This document shows positions 57,615 through 64,000 of a DNA stretch of 64,000 bases, in pieces; positions within the stretch are counted from its first letter, which is position 1, and the number at the start of each line of letters is the position of its first letter. Made by a program: the position numbers and the translations under genes. A model generated the notes under the pieces. That model did no database searches. It had not been told where the DNA came from and worked only from the letters and a program-made list of their open reading frames with translations. Source of the stretch: Vicia villosa (lineage: Eukaryota > Streptophyta > Magnoliopsida > Fabales > Fabaceae); the NCBI RefSeq assembly GCF_029867415.1, contig NC_081185.1, forward strand, positions 123,818,920 through 123,882,919. The letters run 5' to 3'.

Positions 57615-57970
57615 GTGAGTGTTACTTCTCGATTTAGATTCTTCGGCTGATGTTTTATCCTTGAGTGTTTTTTGGTAAGTTTCTTTCACAGTGTTTTGCA
57701 AATTAAATTCAACCTTATTCTTTCAGAAAACTATTCATTCTATAGAAAGAACACGCTGCAGTATTTTTTTTATTGTACCCGAGTGTGTTTGATTTGCGAG
57801 TAGTATTGAAAGTAACATAGAATAACATAGTTTATTCATGTTTATACTAGAATAATTATTTCCATGAAATTTTGCTAATGCCATGTGTTTCACTTTACAG
57901 TTATCAAAATAATCCTCGCTTGAAACAACCGATACACACTGTGGCGAGCTGTAATTTCAAATAGAAGTTG

Positions 57971-60430
57971 AAATGATCAGTATGATCGTGCATAGCAATT
58001 TTGAGGCCTCACTATGCCACATATGCCATTGTTACATATGCCTCATTTAGAGGATGAGATTCAGAGGCATCAGCATCCCAATTAGCAGGACTAGAATATC
58101 TGTCTTCCTTTTTTGCATTCTGACTGGTTTTGGATATTGGTATGGATTATAACTTAATTGTCATGGCATGTTGTTTTATGGATACTATTTGAAATGCTGA
58201 ATGCATTTTCTATTTGAACCATTGCATATAGCTTATTTGTGCAAGTTTGCAAGTGCCAGTTCTTTGTTCCTTAGATTTGGCATGAAGAAGTCATGGATAG
58301 GTAGCAAGGTTCGTGGCATGGCATAGTGCAACAACAACTTGAAAATATATATAAGTAGGTAGCAAAGTTCTTAGTTTATAATTTATATAGGGGAATTGAA
58401 TCCTTCTTTTTTGCTGATTAATTTCTCTTAATTGCATTATATTGATTAACTTCTTGCTGAATATATATGTTGCAGGAATGAAAAAGAAATTGGAGATCTA
58501 GGAGAAAAAGAAATTGAATAACTATGATTGGTTGTGTTGTAATATTAAAGTTATATTGGTTGTACTAAATTCGAGCAAATATTTATAGGCTCAAAAACTA
58601 ATATTTTGTATGGTTCTTGGATAACTTATGCTATATAAGATTTTAGTTCAATTTTAAACTGAAAATTGAATGAGCTCTAATAAACTCATGATTCAGCTCA
58701 TATTTAAATTATTCTGTTTTTTTTTTTTTATAAAAATAATCAAGTATTTAGTCCCAATATTAAGCCCATTTAACAATAAACAAAAAAAAATAGGTATGTA
58801 AAAAAATATGAAAATCTTTTAAAATTGGCCCATTAGGGCCCAATACATAACAAAAAAAATGGATTTGGTCCAACAATATCTGACCTCTATACCCGAACTC
58901 GAAATTAACCGAACCCGTGAAATCCGAAGACTTAACCGGATTGAATAGGGCCATGTTCTCTCACCCGAGGGTTGGCCCGGTTTGGAGTTTTGGGCCCGAA
59001 CCGGCCGAAACCGATGCCCACCCCTACTCCATATAACTTTTAAATCTTCACTGGTCTTTAATTCAAAGTTTTTGAACTTCACATTTGCTATGTTATCAAT
59101 CGATGGTGAGTAATGCTTGATTTTAACCACCTTTTTGTTTTCTGGTCAGCGCAAGAGATTATATTTTATAACATTAAGAGGGGTGTTTGCTGTGAGCCTA
59201 AATTTAATTGGAGGTTTCATGCTGTTGAAATATACAAATGTGAGATACCAAAACTGAGATATTATGAGATATTTTTGTTAACAACATATGTGGCATATTT
59301 ATACATTTTTAAAATCATAATAGACCACACAAAACTATCGATGCAATCACAATCCTACAAAAGTGTCGGCACAATCATAGCCATTCAAAAATAACATTAT
59401 CTAATTTTTAAGGGGTGTACAAAAATATCCGATATACCCAGAATTTTAAAAACCAATTATAAATCTTTTAATACGCACCAAATATTTCAAAAATCCAATA
59501 GAAACCTATACCAATTTTTTTGTATCAACTATTATATTTTTGCGACTCAGAGAAAATTTTGTAACATGATATTAATTTTTTTTTGACACATGAAATTAAT
59601 TTTAAAAAATAAAAATAAAATATTTTTGATATTACGAAAATATGTGAGAGTCTCATGTCTAATTAAATGGGTGTTAGTGATTTCTCCCAAATAAGGTCAC
59701 TTAAATTGAAAGCCCAAATATTAAACTAAGGCCCTAACATTTTTCAGTCAAAGTTCTTATATTCCAATTTTTTTAAAAGTTATTTTGTCAAGATTTTTTT
59801 CCTTTAAAAAAATTATTTTAAAAACTCATTTTTATTGATAATTTTTTTAAAAAGTTTTAAAAATAGCTTTATGTTAAAAAATATTTTTAAAAAATATTTT
59901 AAAAAATTAAAATATTTTGTTATAAACAATTTTTTTAAAAATAAAACCTTAAAGCTCTTTATTATGCTCCATTATACATAAATAATTTTTTTTACACAGA
60001 TAATAAATATTAAGAGCTAAATATATGTGATTGTTATATCCTTAAATTACCAATAAGACAATGTTATATTAGTGTTGAATTCTAACAAATTCTCTAATGG
60101 CAAATTTATCTAGGATATTTCTTATAACCATTATGATAGTTGTTATTCTTTTATAACATTCGTTTTTTTATATAAGACACAATTCACCTTTTAGATTTAT
60201 TAGATAATTAATATATCTAGTATGTATATTGACTAGATACATTAATTGTTCAACGAATCTAGAAAAATGAATTATCTCTTATATATAGGAATGAAGGTAG
60301 TAGCATTTTTCAGCACCAATGTCGGTCTGCTTCCTTCATAAAACCACCATGCATGAACCATGGATGTATCGCTGGTTTGCAGAATAATTTATGATTAAGT
60401 TCATCTTTTCATCATAGTTTTCATCGAAAA
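57971..60430. other. Intergenic, no gene recognised
   Basis: Mostly AT-rich. The 58,870-59,030 stretch is GC-rich and ends ccgatgcccacccctac, the style of a hAT terminus (TAGGGGTGGGCA on the other strand), but I found no partner end. The 93-residue frame at 59,113 has no recognisable domain. 59,560-60,000 is a low-complexity A/T stretch. Confidence 0.45.
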
Positions 60431-60436
60431 GTCAGT

Positions 60437-60637
60437 TTGAGTTCAACAAATTTAAATTCAATATTTATTTTCATGCAATTTTACTTAAATAATACTATTT
60501 TTTATTGGATTTTCAAAGTAAGATTGGAAGATAGAGATCCAAGACATTACAGTTACTTTCAACGTTGCAATGATGGTGAAATTACAAGACTTGTTCCAGG
60601 AAGTACTAATCCACATCCACTTCATAACCTTAAATAA
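60437..60637 (+). CDS. Small ORF with CLE-like C-terminus (hypothetical)
   Basis: A 66-codon frame starting MSSTNLNSIFIFMQFYLNN. The N-terminal 27 residues are hydrophobic and could be a signal sequence, although a clear n-region is lacking. The C-terminus reads TRLVPGSTNPHPLHNLK before TAA. CLE signalling peptides end in a 12-residue motif of the type R-L-V-P-S-G-P-N-P-L-H-N; here the same residues appear with two extra positions. Length, N-terminus and position of the motif all fit a CLE precursor, but the insertion in the motif would be unusual. It could also be a chance frame or an exon of another gene; the sequence KVRLEDRDPRHYSYFQRC ahead of the motif is not familiar. Confidence 0.35.
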   Translation: MSSTNLNSIFIFMQFYLNNTIFYWIFKVRLEDRDPRHYSYFQRCNDGEITRLVPGSTNPHPLHNLK

Positions 60638-60890
60638 AATCTTGTAATCTAACTCTATTTGGATTTTGACTAGTTTGTGCGTAAAATTTTTTTTGGTTCT
60701 TGTGGCACTCATAATTGTAATTGTAATGTGAATTTTTAATCTATTAAATTTTTAGCTCCGACTCTAAAAGAGTTTTGTTGAAATATTATTGAGATTGATA
60801 TATTATTGAGATATTAGATATAATATCAAATATAATATAATCTATAAATAATCACAGTCTGTATTATTATTTACACACACCATTATAATT

Positions 60891-61602
60891 TGTTGGTGCA
60901 ACAATCGGGGGAGGGTCGAGCGAGCAACATTCTTACTTTTGTGGGATATGGGAGACTCACCACCAAAGCCGTCTCAAGTTTTTGGAGGCCCTGTGTAGAT
61001 TCGCCGCAATTTAATCATAAAAAAAACTATTAGAGGTCCTATGTACTCACGATTTAACCTACCTGATATTTTATGAGACCCTATTTAACTATAATTTAAC
61101 TCTAGAAAACTTGAGGCCCTGTGCGGTAGTCCGCTTTGCACGCCCTCAAAGACGGCCCTGCTCACCACTTGTCCATCTAAAGACTTAAGGTGACAAGTGA
61201 GTTAGTTCTCTCACTTATAAAGAGTTCAATCTTTCATTTTCTAATTAATGTGAGACTTCTTCCTCACACTTGATTCTCAACACCCCCTCAAGTGCGAGTC
61301 TATACATAATGCTCTCTCTCTCTCTCTCTCTCATGTGGAAGCTATACAAGTAAGTCGGTCCCTTTACTCGAACCAAAGACACTGATACCATTTGTTGGCG
61401 CAACAATCAGGGAAGGATTGAGCGAGGAGCATTCTTACTTTTGTGGGAGTTTCCTTTGAGCAGCACACTTTTGTGGGAGATACACCACTTGTCCACCTAA
61501 AACCTTAAGGTAACAGATGAGTGGGTTCTCCCATTTATAAAGTGTTCAATCTTCCATTTTCTAACCAATGTGAGATTTCTTCCTCACACTTGATTCTCAA
61601 CA
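60891..61602 (-). mobile_element. TRIM in the copia LTR, minus orientation
   Basis: Two LTRs (60,891-61,282 and 61,393-61,602) begin TGTTGG(T/C)GCAACAATC and end GATTCTCAACA as read on the plus strand. Between them, read on the minus strand, TGGTATCAGTGTC is the tRNA-Met primer site beside the right LTR, and CTTGAGGGGG is the polypurine tract beside the left LTR, so it points leftwards. Flanks taatt and caatt differ at one base. A CT microsatellite sits at about 61,312-61,332. The left LTR is longer because it holds a MITE. Confidence 0.85.
60964..61160. mobile_element. hAT-type MITE in the TRIM LTR, 197 bp
   Basis: Ends CAAAGCCGTCTCAAGTTTTT and CAAAGACGGCCCTG are inverted repeats of the CAGGGCCGTC type. 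The 8-bp duplication CTCACCAC is exact at 60,956-60,963 and 61,161-61,168. The intact right LTR of the same TRIM shows the empty site. Confidence 0.9.
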
Positions 61603-61783
61603 CAATTTAAGTGAATATAAATCCATGTTTCCTTATTTTCTCTCTTTCTCTCCTCTCACTAAAAGTGTCTCACGCACTAACAAATTGGTATCCAGAGTTT
61701 CCGATTATTGTTCTTGATTAGGTTTTGAAGAAATTTGCATCAGAGGTCGTGTTTCCAAGGTAAGTGAATCAGCTGTTGTGAAG

Positions 61784-62560
61784 ATGACTAGTGATAAGAG
61801 CATTGTGATTTCTATTCCAATGCTTGACAACAAAAATTAGATCCGATGGAAAAAACAAATGCAATCTTTGTTTGACTTCCATGATACCCTAGAAGTGGTT
61901 ACCGAAAGTGTTCCTACGCTAGCTGCAAATGCAACTGAAGTACAGAAAACTGCCTGCAACGAAGTCAAGAAGAAAGATTGCAAGACTGCTTATTGCATTC
62001 AGACGACGATTGATGCTGCTAACTTCGATAGAATCTCTCATGCCGAAACGGTGAAGAGGCATGGGATATTCTGGTCAAGTATTATGAAGGAGGTAAGAAA
62101 GTCAAGGTTTTCATGTTGTAGACCTTGCATCGATAATATGAATTGTTGTCGATGGAAGAACACGAAAAAGTTGCAGAATATGTGTTGAAGGTCCAAAAAC
62201 GCGTTCATCTCATGAAGGGTTGTGGTGAAACCATAAATGATAAGATGATAGTTGAGAAGGTAATATGAATGTTGACCTCTCACTTTGATCACATTATCAT
62301 AGCTATTCAAGAATCCAATCAACTTGAAACCCTAAAATTGGAAGATTTGGTTTGTTTGTTGGAAGCACATGAAATTAGGATTATCGAAAGGAGTTCAAGA
62401 ATCGATACAAGCTCTGCAGGCCCAGTCATGGAAAAAGAATGGTGGTTCCAACAAATTCAAAGGCAAATCCAACAAGACTCGGTGCAAACATTGGAAGATT
62501 TGGTTTGTTTGTTGGAAGCACATGTACCTTTTTTTAGTGATGTTTCTTACTCTTAGTATC
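61784..62560 (+). pseudogene. Copia gag remnant, plus strand
   Basis: Starts MTSDKSIVISIPMLDNKN, then a TAG where the family has tryptophan, then IRWKKQMQSLFDFHDTLEVV, AANATEVQKTACNEVKKKDC, DAANFDRISHAE, MSMEEHEKVAEYVLKVQKR and TSHFDHIIIAIQESNQLETL, and finally an LEDLVCLLEAHEIRI block that is repeated at the end (about 62,490-62,525). Frameshifts near 62,060 and 62,240 and the stop show that it is inactive. It follows the primer site at 61,686. The rest of the element is missing beyond 62,560. Confidence 0.85.
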
Positions 62561-62793
62561 AATGGTGAAAACATCTTCAAGTTGTATTTTATATTGTCCT
62601 CAGGCTCATTTGTTAATTTTAGCTTACCGAGAGATAATGATCATGTTGTTTGAATCTTCTTTAAAGGATTGTCTTGTTCTGACTCCATCATAAATATTTC
62701 CAATAATTTGATCTTGAGGATGATATTTGATAATTTTCCGACTCTTTGGAGGATCTTGAGAGGATGGAGTTTGTATAACCTCACTATTTTTGT
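62561..62793 (-). other. Decayed copia linker sequence
   Basis: Continues the minus-strand copia element after its frame stops at 62,794, probably the integrase-RT linker. Readable scraps such as LSNIILKIKLLEIFMMES give no domain. The join with the plus-strand gag remnant lies near 62,560. Confidence 0.4.
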
Positions 62794-64000
62794 TTATATC
62801 AAAATTATAGTGTTGTTCATCTTCATCATCATTTCCTTTCTTTTATCATCAAAGTCATTAAATTCATCAAAAATAACATGCACATTTTCTTCTACACTTT
62901 GATTTTTGAGATTGTATACCCTATATTTTTTGGAGGATGTAGAATATCCTAAAAATATACCTTTGAATGATTTTGAGTCAAACTTCTTCATACTTTCTTT
63001 ATTTTTAAAAATATAACAATTGCATCCAAAAATATGAAAGTATGATATGTTTGGTTTTCTATTTTTCCAAAGTTCATATGGAGTTTTATTCAAGATATCT
63101 CTAATTGAAACATGATTCAAAATATAACAAGCAGTGTTAATGGCTTCGGCCCAAAATTGTTTTTCAACATTTGATTCAAATAAAAAAATTCTAGCCATTT
63201 CTTGCAAAGATCTATTTTTTCCTTCAACAATTCCATTTTGTTTAGAACTTCTTGGGGAAGAAAAATTATGAGTGATTCCATTTTGATCAAAGAAAGATTT
63301 AAAGGATGAATTTTCAAATTCTTTCCCATGATCACTTCTTACAGAAATAATGTATAAACTTTTTTCACGTTGAACCCTTTTGCAAAAAAATTTAAATGCA
63401 TCCAAAGAATCATCTTTTTGTTTTAGAAATAAAACCCAAGTAAACCTAGAGAAATCATCAACTATTACAAGACCATATTTATTTCCATTAAGACTTGTAG
63501 TTTTGATAGGACCAAAAATATCAATATGAAGAAGTTCAAGAGGTTTATTTGTAAAAATTGTATTTTCGGATTGAAAACTACTCTTTACTTGTTTTTCTTT
63601 GATGCAAACTTCACATAATTTTTCTTTATCAAAATTGAATTTAGGAAGACCTTTAACTAGATCAAGAATGAATAATTTGGAAATAATCTTCATACTTATA
63701 TGACCAACTCGTCTATGCCAGATCCATCTTTCTTTTTCAATGGATATAAAACATGAATTAATTGAGAGTTCATCTAAGTCTAATAAATACAAATTTTTCT
63801 TTCTTGATCCAAAGAAAATGGTTTTTCCCGAGGATGATTGTTTTACTTCACACATGTTAGGTTTGAAAATAACTTCAAAGCCACTATCACATAGTTGACT
63901 TATACTTAGCAAATTATATTTCAAATCTTCCACGTATTGAACATCCTCAATCTTAATAGAATAAATCTTACCAATGATACCAATACCTTTGATTTTGGAT
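62794..64000 (-). pseudogene. Copia protease end and integrase, cut by the window edge
   Basis: An open minus-strand frame runs from the right edge (protease end GIGIIGKIYSIKIEDVQYVE, then LKYNLLSISQLCDSGFEVIF) through the pre-integrase finger (WHRRVGHIS, CEVCIKEKQVKS) and integrase. Catalytic residues are D in LLHIDIFGP, D in SVRSDHGKEFE and E in NGIVEGKNRSLQE. The last motif usually reads ERKNRSLQE, so Arg is Gly here. It continues through FWAEAINTACYILN and IFGCNCYIF to VHVIFDEFNDFD, then stops at 62,794 before any RT. The integrase frame is intact within the window, so the element may be fairly young, but without RT it is at best a truncated copy. Confidence 0.85.

Larger units (their letters stand above)
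60776..61682 (+). repeat. Copia 5' LTR, split by a TRIM
   Basis: Starts TGTTGAAATATTATTGAG and ends CACGCACTAACA, followed after three bases by TGGTATCCAGAG, the initiator tRNA-Met primer site with one extra base. Removing the TRIM (60,891-61,602) leaves about 195 bp, so the LTR is short or partly deleted. No second LTR lies within the window. Confidence 0.65.

Noticed and set aside
58870..59030. GC-rich segment ending like a hAT terminus
   Set aside because: Only one end is visible and no 8-bp duplication was found, so no element is called.
59113..59394. 93-codon frame at 59.1 kb
   Set aside because: No motif, no context and AT-biased composition; it cannot be separated from chance.

Overview
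This is nuclear DNA of a flowering plant, most likely a legume close to pea, vetch or Medicago. The evidence is one intron-rich plant gene (a SUVH4/KRYPTONITE-type histone H3K9 methyltransferase, 15 exons), a 19.7-kb LTR retrotransposon with the layout of an Ogre (Ty3/gypsy, Tat lineage), and AT-rich intergenic DNA packed with nested transposons. The species assignment is inference. I saw no bacterial operons, rRNA genes or CRISPR arrays, and no convincing tRNA gene.

Left part (1-11.5 kb): a copia integrase remnant and a LINE endonuclease remnant come first. A 1.1-kb non-autonomous hAT element follows, with 8-bp target duplications and a Mutator-like MITE nested inside it. The SUVH4 gene then runs on the minus strand from 10,426 down to 3,858. 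All 15 exons can be joined by eye into one 755-codon frame (SRA, pre-SET, SET, post-SET). One intron has a GC donor and carries a MITE.

Middle part (11.5-42.3 kb): a degenerate minus-strand hAT transposase gene was split by the Ogre (12,690-32,377; duplication ATAGG on both sides), which landed in an intron of the hAT gene. The Ogre has two nearly identical 4.0-kb LTRs, ORF1, gag-pro, a predicted 258-bp intron that would join protease to RT in frame, and RT, two RNase H regions and integrase. Its RT is broken by two deletions. The 3' UTR holds a 47-bp tandem array. Beyond the hAT lies a three-copy tandem repeat of about 1.23 kb spanning the hAT end, flank and LINE 3' end, then the body of a decayed minus-strand LINE. 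At 41.6-42.2 kb there is a truncated, collinear relic of the SUVH4 locus that also preserves the empty site of the hAT insertion.

Right part (42.3-64 kb): B3-domain gene fragments flank an old copia element (44,109-47,734, duplication AAACC). After these come a TRIM (50,321-50,712), a GRF zinc-finger remnant, nested MITEs (53.9-55.0 kb) and a second hAT transposase pseudogene holding a near-perfect 46-bp inverted repeat. The window ends with a SERK-like LRR exon, a small ORF with a CLE-like C-terminus, and a copia LTR containing a TRIM that itself contains a MITE. A further copia integrase reading frame runs off the right edge on the minus strand. The only gene that looks intact is SUVH4, whose known family role is silencing the kind of elements that surround it.
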